This document shows positions 1 through 12,044 of a stretch of 64,000 bases of DNA, one piece after another; within the stretch, counting starts at the first letter, position 1, and the number at the start of each line of letters is the position of its first letter. The position numbers and the translations under genes were made by a program. Under the pieces are notes generated by a model that saw only the letters and a program-made list of their open reading frames with translations, was not told where the DNA came from and did not search any database. The stretch covers positions 2,914,001-2,978,000 of the forward strand of contig JAVMKO010000007.1 of NCBI GenBank assembly GCA_032164245.1. Direction: 5' to 3'. This DNA is from Sternotherus odoratus. Taxonomy: Eukaryota > Chordata > Testudines > Kinosternidae.

Positions 1-1555
1 ATTTCAATTACCCCTGTGCTGAGCCCAATCCTGTATGTTTGGCTAACGAATATCTTCCCGAAAGACGTCTAGTCGTGGATACCTCTGCTGGATTCCTGGA
101 GCTTGGCTCCTCCTTAGTGGGCATGGATGGTCTGTTCCGCCCTTTGGGGTTGGCTTCTATCTCCCAGTCACCACTCGCCCCCCCATTCCTGGCACCACAA
201 CGAGACATCCATCGCTCCCAGTGGAGTGAGCAGCTCTGCAAGCTGTGACACTGTCGCTCTTCCTTGCTTTCCTGAGCAGGGAGCTGGGTAACATTTAAAC
301 GATCAGCCCTGGACATCTAACTTGTCACCTTGGTGACATGAAGGAGGCACTCACATCCTTGTACTACATTTTCAGGCTGTCCACCGACCTGCACAACCAC
401 GAAGGCTCAGACTCTGGCGGCCGCGACCGCTGCATGGAAGAGATGCTCGGGTGAGTTTTCACCACATATCCCCCAATTACCGCCTCGGGGACAGCTGTGA
501 GAAGGTGGATTCTGTTGTTATTAAAGTCCCCCGCAGATAGAAAAGAAGAAACCACCGTCAGGGCTGCATTCTTCTTCTTGTGGCCTTTATGTTGTAAGAG
601 AGACCTCGGGCGAATGGGATTGGAATGAACACCCAGTGGGAATGAGTGGGAGAACCGCAAAATACCATGTTGTCTCGCTTTGTTGTTGTCGGGTTTTCCT
701 GGGTAGCTGGAATTGTGGTTCCCTTAGCTCCTTCAGGCCCCGGGGGGCACAGAGGGGAAATTCTTTGTTGATGTTTTGATAATTGAAAACAAAGAATTAC
801 AAGGGGAGAGGGGTAACTAGCAGGGAAACATGAAGGGGGTTGTTTCGGTGAAACAAAAAAGGGGTGGAAGCTACATGCTCTACGATTCGTCTCCTAGGTG
901 GGACAGCGCAGGTGGGAGTCCAGCTCAAAGCCAGTCTGGCCAATTGAAAAGAGTAATAATCGTCTAACCGGGTACTGTCAAACGTTTAATGGGGTTTTCA
1001 GGAGACTCAGCACCATATGTTTGGATGCCTAAGGAGACTTCTGAGTTGTTTCTGCCCTGCTTCATTTCACTGAGCGGAATGGGGTGACGGCTCTTACTTC
1101 CCCACGCTGCAGTTGTAGCAGCGGGGCATGACCCATTGCCCGAATATCAACCCATGTCTGGTTACTTTTCTCAAGGTCCAAGGCTTGCACCAGCATTCAA
1201 CCTTATGTCCCCTGTGGCACTAAATCGTGAGCAGGTGTGGTGGGAAATGATCAGTGGAGCTGACATTTGGTTATGTGCAATGGGCAGATGAGGCTCAGGT
1301 ACAGGCCCCTTGCCTGAGGCAGAAGCCCTCGGGCATAATCTTTGCCTCCCCTGCCTGCAGCAGTGGGGATTGGGTTTTGGCCCCTGCACTCGGGTCGGTG
1401 GGGCTCAGGCGGGCTCAGGCTTTGGGGTCATATGGTAATTTTTGTTGTCAGAAGGGAGTCGTGTTGCAATGATCTGTCGATCTGTCGGTGTAAGATCTGT
1501 CGGTGATCAAAGGAAGCAAGAATTACTCATAGATTTAAGGCCAGAAGGGACAATT
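1..1555. other. Upstream DNA, one possible short exon, otherwise nothing recognised
   Basis: No repeat family or homologous protein is recognised apart from the 75-bp exon-like segment at 376-450, listed separately. Sequence is of ordinary composition without long open frames. Confidence 0.5.
376..450 (+). other. Possible exon of an unidentified transcript
   Basis: A 75-bp GC-rich island in AT-rich surroundings, bounded by acceptor cattttcag and a full donor gtgagt. All three forward frames are open; the phase-1 frame reads LSTDLHNHEGSDSG followed by GRDRCMEEMLG, which looks protein-like. The length is a multiple of three. I do not recognise the protein, and it does not resemble the INTS10 or SLC18A1 sequences expected beside LPL. 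It could be a chance splice pair. Confidence 0.22.
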
Positions 1556-1559
1556 CTGA

Positions 1560-1775
1560 CCCGGTGTGGTCTAGTAGCTACCAGGACAGGGACTCTGCAG
1601 ACCTGGGTTCTCTTCCTAGCTCTGCCACTGGCCTGCTGGACAACCTTGTGCAAGTTCTTTCACTGCTCTGTGCCTCAGTTTCCCTATCTATAAGATGGGA
1701 ATGATACGGCTCTCCTCTATAAAGCACTTTGAGCTCTATGAAAGAAAGAATGCTGCTATAATTATTTATTACTGT
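1560..1775 (+). repeat. MIR-type CORE-SINE, sense
   Basis: Contains the MIR order: tctgccactggcctgctgg, a core gtgcaagttctttcactgct, gtgcctcagtttccctatct and the 3' part ending in agcactttgagc with an AT-rich tail. Diverged and old. A CR1-like 3' scrap (gatttaaggccagaaggga) lies directly upstream at 1530-1550. Confidence 0.7.
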
Positions 1776-1804
1776 ATTGGATAATGCATATACACATAGT
1801 CAGA

Positions 1805-1930
1805 GACAGTCCCTACCCCAGAGAAAGGGAGAAACTGAGGCACACAGAGGTGAAGTGACTTGCCCAAAGTCACACAGCATGTCAGCGACAGAGCTCTGAA
1901 AAGAACCAGTGTCCTGAGTCCTGGCCCCGG
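1805..1930 (-). repeat. MIR-type SINE core, antisense
   Basis: Reads gaaactgaggcacacagagg then gtgaagtgacttgcccaaag and tcacacagc, the reverse complement of the MIR core. It faces the MIR at 1560-1775. Confidence 0.65.
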
Positions 1931-4182
1931 CCCTATTTACAGTCTTAGGTTGCACGCAAAGCAGTCATTTCTGCATAGAGAGAATTGTATGCAGGCCGCA
2001 AACGAGGCGTTTCTATTTATGGGCAGCATTATCCTTGTTATGTAGCAATTAATACTCCCCCCGCCCCCTTAAAATTAGTTAAATGATGCCAGATCAATAG
2101 CACGTTCCTAAACTGGGCAAGCTTATCAAACGTTTCTCAGTGTATTTGGCTATGATGGAAGATGTACCAAACAAAGTGACACACTAAAACACTTTCCCTC
2201 ATACTTTGAGCCAGTCTCTGGGAAGAATCGCCAGCAGACGGCTGGCAGGAGGCGTTGTTTAAAAGACACAGGAGAAGTTCGGCGCTTGAGTGAGACAGCG
2301 GCGTGGTCTTGGGGGCTGCAAATGAATGAAGCAAGCAGTTCCATAAATATACATGGCATATTGCAGAACATGGCTAAGATTTATTCCCTGCCTTAAGGGA
2401 AATAGAAGCCAAATAAATCAGCACCAAGCCTGGTTATTTATTCTGAATCTCAGGACCTATTGTAATTCAGACAAATAGCCTCCTTATGTTCTGATCAAAA
2501 TGTGTCCAGTGGAAAGTTGGTTCCTCCCAGCCCTTATTACAGCACATGGAAACATGTGATTCTTTCTAGAACACTTCTCTGTCCAGAGAAGCCTCAGTTT
2601 AGGAAGCTTTCCAATGTCCGGCCCTCATTGCCATGTCTTCCCTGTCACAGCAGCCCTCGGAGGTGGGGAAGTGCTGCTATCCCCATTGTACAGATGGGGA
2701 ACTGAGGCACATGAAGGCAAAGCAAGGAATTGAACCCAAATCTGCCAAGTCCCAGCCTCCCCTGCTCACCATTCAGCCAGCTGCCTCTCTTTAAGTACCC
2801 CCTTAAGCATGTGCTTCCGTTCCAGTGGTGTTAGTAAAATAAGTGCCACTGGCGTCCGTGGTTCTTGAGCCTGTGTTTGAGGCCATGATCTGCCCAGATA
2901 TTTGGTGCCTAACTCCCATTGTCTAAATGCCTTTGAGGATCTGCATCTAAGTGCTGTCCTGCATCAAGGCCCGAATGAAATACATCTTCACGGTTAGAGA
3001 CATCCACACTTCCTTCTTGTATCTGTTTAATTCTGTAATTAATGACCCAGGAACAGGGGGGTGGAGAGAGTGCAAATGCAGCGGTAAAGATGTTCCGAAT
3101 CTCTGAGCCACTTAAACTACCGAGAACAGCAATCTCGCCTCCCTTATTAATGACTTTAATGCTGCTCTACACCAGCTGTCCTTCTTTATTCCATTATAAA
3201 CTCCAGGATTGGCTTCATCTTTACCGGGTGAAGCAACACTTTAAGTGCGGACTCTGTGGGATACTTGTGCATTGAGACCTCTCAATAGGGCCAGATGAGG
3301 GAAAACCAGGACCTGGGAGATACCTAAAGGGACCCCAGGGCTCTGCCCAGTGCTGTGACGCTGCCTCTTTTGGGGGGTACTAGTTGGCAGGGGCTACCTA
3401 CACTATTTGCTAGGCAGATTGGGGCCCCCCACCATTCCTCTGTGGGCATGCTGGGGCCCATCCTTCCTGCACCAACACCCCCAGAGAAGGGAAGCTTCTC
3501 CCCCCTCTTAGAGAACTCTGCAAGGGGGTGTGTGAGAGGAACTCTGCAGGCCTCACCTGTGAAAAATGAAGGGGGCGGATACCTCTCTTTTATGGACACC
3601 CAGCCAGCCAGTAGATATCAAATCCCTCTTAGTAGCTCTTCCCCAATTGCTCTACCTCTAAAGGGTTAAAAAGTTTCACTGCTGTGCAGAGATAAAAGGA
3701 AGTGAGTGGGCACCTGGCTGAAAGAGCCAATGGGAAGGTGAGAACTTTTTAAAATGGAGGAAAAAACTCTCCTTTTGTCTGTCTATGGTGGCTCTCCAGG
3801 GAGAGTATCATACCTAGAAACTGCTCATTTAAAACCCCAGATATGTAAGTAGATCAGGAAATGTCTAGGGAGATGCAATTAGGTTTATTCCCTTTTATTT
3901 CTATATGGCTTGTGGACTCCTCTGTGCTAACCCCAGGTGCTTTGGTTTTGCTTGTGACTTTTAAGCTGAACCTCAAGAAAGCTATTCTGGGTGCTTAATC
4001 CCTGCAGTTGCTCTTTTAAAATCTAGCAATAGCCTGAGTTCCCAGGTGCATTTTCTTTTTTAAAAATAAAATTCACTTTTTTTTTTTTAAAGAGCAGAAT
4101 TGGATTTTTATGTCCTAACAGGTTTGTGCCCATGTTGAATCAGCTGGTGGCAACAGCTGGTTTCCTTTGTTCTCTTTCTCAG

Positions 4183-4183
<1 letters not shown>
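1931..4183. other. Intergenic, one MIR fragment near 2640-2785
   Basis: The stretch 2640-2785 (ccccattgtacagatgggg, aactgaggcac, gaattgaaccca) is an antisense MIR-like fragment. The segment 3320-3670 is GC-richer without recognised identity. The rest shows nothing. Confidence 0.5.

Positions 4184-4256
<73 letters not shown>
4184..4256. repeat. (TG)n microsatellite
   Basis: About 36 uninterrupted TG units. Long and pure, hence likely polymorphic. Confidence 0.98.
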
Positions 4257-4260
<4 letters not shown>

Positions 4261-6145
4261 GGTCTTGAGGGCACCCCACAGGAAGGAATTTCCCAAGTGT
4301 GCCTTCCTGGACTCTCAAGGGGGTTCTACACTTGGGTGGTGGGAACGTCTACCCATCCAAGGTCAGGGAGCAGCTGTAACCTTGGGAGCAGGGGTGGTAG
4401 GTTGGTAGAAATCTTAGTGGTTCCCAGACACCCCCCCCCCTCAAACTCTTCCCTCCCCACCTGCCTAAGGCTCTGGGAGGGAATTTGGGCTGAGGAGGGG
4501 TCTGGGTATAGGAGAGGGTGCAGGGTGCAGGCTCTGGGACACAGTTTGGGTGCAGGCTTTGCTGAGGCTGCCTGTGTGGTGGAGCTGTTCACAAACTGGG
4601 CAATGAAAAGGCCCAGCCTGGGTTTTACACGAGTCAAAAGGCCTGTTGCTATGAGCCCCCTCCCCAAGGACTCCTGTGAAGTCCCAGCCTGGCACAGTGG
4701 GGAGCACAAATGTGACCGTCCCCTGCCCAGCCTAAAACTCTGGTGCCTTTGTAACCCGCCTCTGAGTGTGTGTGTCAGGCCCCCAGTAGGAGCCTGAACT
4801 CAGGCAATAGCAACTCACGCTTTTAGCCCTCAGTCAGTGCCTACTGCACCAGCCAAGATGGCGGCCATCACGCCCTCCCCCCAGGCTGGTGTCACATGAT
4901 TACATGCACTGGCAAAAATCACTAGGGGGCTGGTAAGTCCATTACCAGCAGCCACTGGATACCAGCAGCCACGGGATACCAGCAGCATTCAGCGCACTTG
5001 CCCCGTGAGTTTTCAGGGCTCATGGTGCCCAGGGTCTTTTCCATTCTGAAGAGTCCATGGTCTCTTAGGGAGGTAACCCCCAGTCTGTGTGCCCAATGCC
5101 TCCAATCCAGCACCTTCTCCCCAGCCTCCCTTCATACAGCCAGCACGCCTTCCCCTCACACTGACTGCATTACAAGAACCTGTCTTTTATAAGGCTGCAG
5201 ACTCCTCCCATTTCCCAGCATGCTTTGCTAATGGATCCCTACAGCCAGCACATCCCTCCCCCACTGCCAGTGAGTAAGACCAGCAGGATTATGCTCTGCC
5301 CTGAAGCAGACACGCACACGCTTTCTATGGGTCTCTTTTCTGGTAAGTTCAGTTTCTCAAAGGGTTTTTCCTTTCTTGTCCCCAGGATTGTTCATTCTGT
5401 TGCATCCTTTATTTGCTCCTCCCTGGAGAGATATGGCCCTAGAAGGAGACCACAACAGTACCCCTGTGAAGTGGGCTGGTCCTTGCGCATTTGCTCCCTT
5501 GGGCAGGTGATCTGTGACTCACTGAATGCCTCTCTAGCAACCCATTTCTCCAGAGACTGCATTGAAGCAGGTGCACGGGGCTGATTAGCATATGTTGATG
5601 GACACGTGGGGGGTTGCATGGGGTGGTTATTTGCAGAAAAACCTTCCCCCAAAGCCTGTTGCTTTGTCTCACCCAGGAGGAAAGCAGCGTCCCCAGCATA
5701 CTAGCTGCAGCCCTCTGAGTAGAGGGAAGGTTGCAAGCCCAGAGAGACCAACAGGCTCTCTGAAGGGTGCCAGCTGCTGCTGCAGCACTGTGGTGACCCA
5801 GCAAAACCGCTGTGAGGCTGCCTCTGGCTCCTCCCTGTGATCCAGAAACAGGCACAGGGAGGTGAGTGTATCAGGACCCCTGTGGCGAACCAAAGGACAT
5901 AATTAGGCTGAGGAGCCCTGGGGCTTTGTGGCAGTCACCACTGAGCACGTGACTGTGTCCGAGTCTGGAAGGAGACATACGAGCAGCCTGTCCTCTGGGG
6001 AGGGGCAGTGTCTTTGATTGGCTCCGGAACTGCCCCAAAGTGTCCTGCCACTCATATCACCGTCCTCTCCAGCCCTGTGTCTGGCACACACGGGCCTCCC
6101 ATCAAGTAGGGGGGAAACTGTGCTGGGCATCCTGAACTCCCAGTC
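4257..6145. other. Intergenic, no gene; degenerate G-rich repeat near 4330-4560
   Basis: The part 4330-4560 has the phrase gggtgcaggctctgggac and relatives that recur at 23780-23960, so it is probably a fragment of the same GC-rich repeat. Nothing else is recognised. Confidence 0.45.
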
Positions 6146-6355
6146 TTCCAGAATATATATTCTCTTATATACACACCCTACATACTAGTGCAATTATCTT
6201 TGTATAAAGTAGGCCTTGTAAGATATCATTTGAAAACTCATAATTTGCTGATCATTATTGGTCTGGCAAAATATGTGTGGCAACGGTGTGACATTATACA
6301 GTAATAACCCTGTATGGTGGGGTTAACACAGGGTCGAAATCCCCCAGCACTGCCC

Positions 6356-6446
6356 AAACAGGTGTGTGTTAAACAGGTGTATGCTAAACAGGTGTTCTCT
6401 TCTAAGAGGTGTCCTAAACAGGTGTGTCCTAAACAGGTGTACTCTG
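6356..6446. repeat. Short tandem repeat, about 15-bp period
   Basis: Five imperfect units starting aaacaggtgt, with one unit degraded at 6395-6412. Seen directly. Confidence 0.75.
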
Positions 6447-6783
6447 CTTAGTTTGTATTTAAACAGTAAACCAAGTCATCAGTCCGGATGGAAAGACAAA
6501 GGAAGTTCAAACAGAATGAAAAAAACAGCAGGGAACATCCTTCCACCTAGACTCTCTCGCTCATGGGTCTCGGCTGGAAATAGTTTTCCAGAAGAGGACT
6601 GAAACTATAGAAAGGAGAAACATCTCCCCCTCCCCACCCCCCCAGGCACCTCCTCTCTTCACCTGCCTATTGCATTCACTGCACCTCAAGAGATGAAGGA
6701 CGCAGCCATTGGACTCTGGGGGAGGAGAGTTTGGTCAGTAATCTGCTAGGGCATGTGGTGAGAAACTGCTTGAATCTAATATA

Positions 6784-7215
6784 CAGTAAAACCTCCATTT
6801 AACGGACTAATTCGGGCGAGGGGGTGTCCGTTAAATCAAAAAGTCCGTTATTTAATAATAATAAAAAAAATGAGCTGTCGGAGCAGCAGCCCGCCTGCCA
6901 CAGGGTCGGGGCGACAGCTCCGCAGCCCGCCCGCTGCCGGGACCCGGGCGGTAGCTGGGAGCTGGCAGCCAGCCCGCCCGCTGTTGGGACCCGGGCGGTA
7001 GCCAGGAGCCAGCAGCCAGCCCGCCCGCTGCTGGGACCCGGGCGGTAGCCGGGAGCCGTCAGCCAGCCCGCCCGCTGCTGGGACCCGGGCGGTAGCTGGG
7101 AGCCGGAAATCAGCCCGCCAGAAATGGATCAGGAATGCATCAGACTTGCTCAGAAATTTTGTCCGTTGCATCCGAAGTCCGTTAAATCGAGGTCCGTTAA
7201 ATCGAGGGTTTACTG
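6784..7215. mobile_element. TA-flanked MITE (Tigger/pogo-mariner type) with GC-rich tandem core
   Basis: Terminal inverted repeats CAGTAAAACCTC and GAGGGTTTACTG are flanked by TA on both sides, the Tc1/mariner-superfamily target duplication. Both ends contain copies of GTCCGTTAAATC. The interior 6900-7115 is about four copies of a 55-60 bp GC-rich unit (gggacccgggcggtagc... cagcccgcccgctg). No transposase. 432 bp. Confidence 0.85.
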
Positions 7216-7972
7216 TAATTTGTTAAGTTAGGCATTAGTAAATGCTTTATCTTTATTTTTCTTTCATTTCTGACTTTTAGGCCTCATTACTTGTCTTCAC
7301 TTAAAATTTCTCTTTCTAGTTAATAAACTTGTTTTACTGTTTTATCTAATCCAGTGTGTTTGAATGGAAGTGGCTGAGTAACCATTTGAGATAATAAACA
7401 GGCATCTTTTTCTCTTGAAGGAGTAATGGACTTAAAGTAGCTGTACTGTCCAGGACATACGTTTCTTGGGGAGATCCAGGAATGGGTGTGTGTTGGGGTC
7501 ACCCTGCAGTGTCACCCAGGCTGGTGAGAGCTATGGGTGGCTAGCAGGCTGCAGTTACACACAGCCACTCGGGGTGTGGCTGGCGTGCTTGGAGGATGTT
7601 TGTGAGTAGGCCAGGTGGTAGCTACTTCACCAAGGCATTGTAAGGCACTCAAGGGTGCAGGGCAGGGCTCACACAGTCCCCTACAGGTCTGGACTGTGCA
7701 TCCCTGAACTTCCAGTCTGCCGGGGTATGTGCTCGAATCCATTGGCAGGAGCAAAACTACTCCAGAGCGACACAGAACGCAGGAGGGCAAAGACAGAGGA
7801 GTGCAGATTCTCCTGGGAGCTGATGGGTGATTCTTTGCGTAGCGAATAAGCCATCTCCCCAGGCCCGGTGTTGGACGAAGAAATTCATTTCCCACCTTAT
7901 CTTCCTTGACTTTAAAATGGTTAAAAACCTACATTTCCTCACACAGCCACGTCACCGGAGCTGACTTACTGA

Positions 7973-8630
7973 AAATAGGAACATAGGAATTAGCAGATTG
8001 GATCAAACCTCAGGTCCATCTATCCAGGTTCTTGTCTCGGACAGTGGCCAGCACCAGAGGAAGGTGTAAAGGACCCTGCCCTAGGCAGGGGTAAGATAAT
8101 TTGCCCCCAACATTAGAAATCAGGATGAGACCAAATAGTTAGAGATTGACTTAAGTCTTGGAGCATGAATGTTAATATCCCTTCCTAAATGTTAGTGTCA
8201 TTAACTATAACTCTGGATGGTTTTGTTATCCATATAAATCCAATCCCTTTTGTGACTCTTGCTGTTCTTAGCTGCAATGACTTCCTGTGGCAGTGAGTTC
8301 CACAGGCTAATTACATGTTGTGTGGAAAAAGCGTATTGTCTTATCAGTTTGGGAATTCACTCTCTTTTAATTAATTTCATTGACTGTCCCAGTGTTCTTG
8401 TGTTATGAGACAGGGCAAACAGAGACTCTGGAGCTACCCTCTCCAGACCACTCGTTATCTTATCTACCTCTATTGGATCCCTTCCTATTTTTCTCTTTTT
8501 TTAAAATTTAAAAGTCCCAATCCTGTAATTCTCTCTTAATAGGAGAGTTTTTCCAGGTCCCTGATCATTGTTGTGCTCTTTTTCTGAGCCCCCCGTGGTT
8601 CCGTACAAGCCTTTTTTACTTCTCCCTCCC
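7973..8630 (-). mobile_element. CR1-like LINE 3' fragment
   Basis: Begins gaacataggaattagcagat with gtccatctatcc, the antisense 3' end of the same CR1 subfamily as 12045. The order of blocks (cagtggccagcacc, agttccacaggctaa, ttcttgtgttatgaga) parallels it. Non-coding remnant. Confidence 0.65.
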
Positions 8631-8639
8631 TCCAGAAAA

Positions 8640-10520
8640 GCTTTTTGGGAGGGCAGAGGAGCCATTGACGCCAACAGATTTGGTATAGCGTCTCCATGCC
8701 AGGTTTGGGGCTAATGAATAGTTCTGTTAGCCAGCTGGATAATGTTGATTTAAAATATACCCTCCCCTCCCCAAATTAACAGAGATGTTGAGAAATGGGT
8801 CCTGCTTCAAACCCTTTGAAATGAAAACACCAAAAATCAGCATTTTTCACACAAATGGGTTTTCATTTCTGAGCAGCTGTATTCTGCTCTAAATAGCAGC
8901 TCCAGTAGGCTGGCATGTCTGTCCCGCCGGCAAAGTGATGCCAGTCCAGGTGCAAGCCTGCCTCCAGAAGGCACTTAGTAAAGACAGGACTGGAGCCTAG
9001 GGGCAAAGGCCTACTGTGGAGAAGGGGCAAACAAAGCCTTCAAACCAGGCAAAACTCAACTGGCTTCTGACCTGGTCAGAAACTCCTGTGGCTCAACCAA
9101 CTGTTGACTGCACTTCAGTAACTTTCACTTAGCTCTGAGGTGGTCCCATAAATCCCTGCTCCAACCAAGGCTGAAAAATCGCCCCCCCCCCCCCCCAGCC
9201 AGCATGCTGACCTGCTTCCTCGAGAGTTCGGCGTGGCAGAATTCAACTTTTATTGTATAACTTTGACGGAGGACATCAGTGTTGAGTTTTAAGCACTTTA
9301 AACAAATCTGTTGGAAATGTTCACAGTTGCACACAATTACGGTGTTTCAGCATGTTTGTCTATTTGTATCTCTTTCAATTTCATAGTTGCAGGAAGTCGG
9401 GTGAGGGTCAGACAATTATTTCACAATGCTGGATGCCGAGATTCGAAATGTTAAAAGCTTTGTAAACTGTTAAACCACAAATTGTCAACATGACATGGCA
9501 AAATATACAAAGGCACTATCCACAAATCAGACCCATTTTTACTATTCATTGGGTAACAAGTCTGATTCGAAAATATAAATCACTAGATTTTGGCTCTAAG
9601 AAGTTTTCAGGCAGCAAATTTCTTACTTTGCCTGTCTGTACATTTCAATTATTATCCATGGAAATAGTTTTCCCAGTTGGGGGGAGGGGTGTGTGTGTGT
9701 AATGAAACATTTACTGATAAATAGCAAATCCTTCTAAGCCTTTCTATAGCTTGTGGATAGATTGATGTGGCTTCCAAGGCCTTCAGCGCCAACCCTCCTT
9801 CACATACTTGTGAAGTACCATCTTCTTGTGATGTCCTTGATGTAGTACCATCTGCCACCCTGAAGTGGGCCAATGCTCTAGCCAATCTGGCACACATTTC
9901 CACTGGGTGCAGGGGATAAAACAAACCCACAAAACACCCGGCACGCTATGCAGGTCTCTAGAGTAGCTCATTGACACCCCCCCCCCGTGTGCCCCAAAGC
10001 AGGACAGTCCCTAGGAGTCGGAGTTTGAAGAGTTTTCTGCGCTAGCCTAGCTCTGCTCCCATTGAAGTCTGTGGTAAAAAACTCCCAGCTAGACTCATCT
10101 GAGTGCCTTTGAAATCCCACCATTTGGATTTTTCCCTGCTAGCGCTGGTGCAGGCACTGACTGCCTTTCACATCAATGTATCGTCCTTGGACCTCGGTAC
10201 ATTTCCAGGCCATTCATTAGTTTATAGAGCCCATCAAATCTCCACTTCTGGTTCCCCTGCTCCTGCAGTCACTCACTCGCACGGCCTGCTGGCTTCCCTC
10301 AGGCGAGAGTGTTTCTGAAGCGGAGGAGGCTGCTGGTATGAGTCAGGTGTGCACGCAAGGGTAACATTTGCACGATCAGGCCCTCAGCCGTCCTCATCTT
10401 TTGGTGTCCCCCTCCCAAGGAAGCCCCTCAAGCAGGTCTCATTACCGAATGCACTTTGAGTGTCTGAGCGCTGAGTCTGCAGTGGGTCACCAGTGGGTTC
10501 CTGCCCTTCTGCAGCCCAGG
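8640..10520. other. Intergenic, nothing recognised
   Basis: Only low-complexity poly-C runs near 9181-9198 and 9978-9988 stand out. Confidence 0.5.
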
Positions 10521-10529
10521 GGGGAAGGG

Positions 10530-10928
10530 GAAGGGGAAGGATGGTGCAGTGGCACTGGGCTAGGAGCTGGGAGATCCCAGGGTTAGTTCCCTGCTCTGCT
10601 GCACGCTTCCAGTGTAGCCACTGGAGTGGGGGTGCAGTAGCACTGCAATGGGGCGGACGCCTCCTCAGAGCAGGCAGACATGAGCTCGCCTGCTCATTTA
10701 ACTAGCAGCATGGCTGCAGCAGCACCAACAGGGACTGAGGCCAGCTCCCGAGACCAAACCTGCCTGACCCCCTGGTTACATACGTGGGCAGCTAGTCCAA
10801 GACAGCGGGGCCAGGCTATTTTTAGCACATATCTGTCTATCCACATTAAGGAAGCACCCTCCCAGCTGCTGCGCAGAGATACCCTTAGTCTTCCCTGTCT
10901 GTACAATGGGGATAATATCACTTCACAC
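10530..10928 (+). repeat. MIR-type SINE, sense, broken by a MITE
   Basis: MIR-like blocks: atggtgcagtggcactggg, then near 10890 tgtctgtacaatggggataa. The MIR continues at 11060 (cacagggggtggtgaggct) after the 123-bp insertion. Confidence 0.5.
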
Positions 10929-11051
10929 TAGGGTGACCAGACAGCGAGTGTGAAAAATCGGGATGGGGGTGGAGGGTAATAGGAGCCTATATAAGCAACA
11001 GACCCAAACAGCGGAACTGTCCCTATAAAATCGGGACATCTGGTCACCCTA
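10929..11051. mobile_element. 123-bp hAT-type MITE, copy 1
   Basis: Inverted ends TAGGGTGACCAGA and TCTGGTCACCCTA, perfect 8-bp target duplication cttcacac (10921-10928 and 11052-11059). The interior has matching arms aaaatcgggatg and aaaatcgggaca. It interrupts a MIR. Confidence 0.92.
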
Positions 11052-11151
11052 CTTCACACCTCACAGGGGGTGGTGAGGCTAGATACGTAAAAGATGATGT
11101 AGCACTCAAATCCTACCCTAATGGCGGTTAGATAAGTACCACTGCTAGAGT

Positions 11152-11421
11152 AAAGCCGTGTCTACACTAGCACTTATGTCAGGGGTGTGAAAAAACACAC
11201 CCACCCCTAGTGACACAAGTTTTCCCAGCATAAGCGCTCGTGGGCACGGCGCTATGTCGGTGGGAGCCGCTCCCGCCGCTCGTTGAGCTGGTTTTATTGT
11301 GTCGACAGGAGAGCTCTCTCCCGTCAGCACGGCGCGGCTACTGGGCACTCTTACAGCAGGGCTGTGCGGCTGTAAGCGTGCCCAGTATAGACACGGCCTT
11401 GTAGTCAGTGTAGACACGGCC
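11152..11421. mobile_element. MITE with GTGTCTACACT ends (Harbinger-like)
   Basis: Starts AAGCCGTGTCTACACTAG and ends AGTGTAGACACGGCCTTA, an inverted repeat. The right end is duplicated: agtatagacacggccttgta is followed by a second copy. No clean target duplication. About 270 bp, non-coding. Confidence 0.65.
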
Positions 11422-11439
11422 TTATAAGTCAATGCCAAG

Positions 11440-12040
11440 CCTGAAAATGTTTCCAGTCAAGATAGCTTGAGCTCCTAATACTCCCAAGGAGAGTGAGCGT
11501 TTACTGCCAAGGTGTTTGCATTGCACGTACAGCACACAAGCATCAGCTAAGAGCCTGCTGACAGCCGTTCCTTTGGGACCTTTATTAGTAAACGGCTGTT
11601 CAATGGTTTGCGGCAGAAAAAATAGAAAAGTCTATTCCTTCCCTTTGGTGCCAGCAGGTGGCATTGTTTATTCTTTTACCACTGCAGGAAGCTAGTCCCC
11701 TCTGGCTAGCAAAGATCACAATGACCGGCCTTACAAACGTCCCCAAGATTGCATCCGTGTCCAGCTCACACACACAGTACTGTATCTCCACTACTACGAG
11801 GAGGAGTGCAGTGTAAGAACCTCTATGCAACAGAACAGAACCATTCTCGTGGTTCACTCCATCATAGGGTGATGTTGAGGCGCTGCATTGGTCTGGCACA
11901 GACGGTAGCAGGTCTATCCTACGCTGTGGGGGACAGAGAGCTGCCAAAGCTGTTAACAGGAATAATCCTTCTTTGCATTAACACCTTCTCTTCTCTGTGA
12001 TCTATTAAAAACAATGGACATGTAAGACCGTCCCCAGCTA
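11440..12040. other. Intergenic, nothing recognised
   Basis: No conserved frame and no repeat identified. Confidence 0.45.
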
Positions 12041-12044
12041 TAAG

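Larger units (their letters stand above)
6146..7720. repeat. Unclassified interspersed repeat, split by a DNA transposon
   Basis: The left part (6150-6783) and right part (7216-7720) look like one element interrupted by the MITE at 6784-7215. The right part contains a T-rich stretch with cagttaataaacttg-like polyadenylation phrasing, and a related arrangement appears at 55080-55610. LTR-like in character; family not named. A 15-bp direct repeat (taaacaggtgtgt...) lies at 6356-6446. Confidence 0.35.

Noticed and set aside
4108..4797. Open frame of 223 residues running through the TG repeat
   Set aside because: The Cys-Val run is translation of the microsatellite; flanking residues match nothing and reading frames are open on the other strand also.
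5592..5866. Frame ending near a gtgagt donor at 5863 as a first exon
   Set aside because: The frame has a stop before the donor and no signal peptide; no family match.
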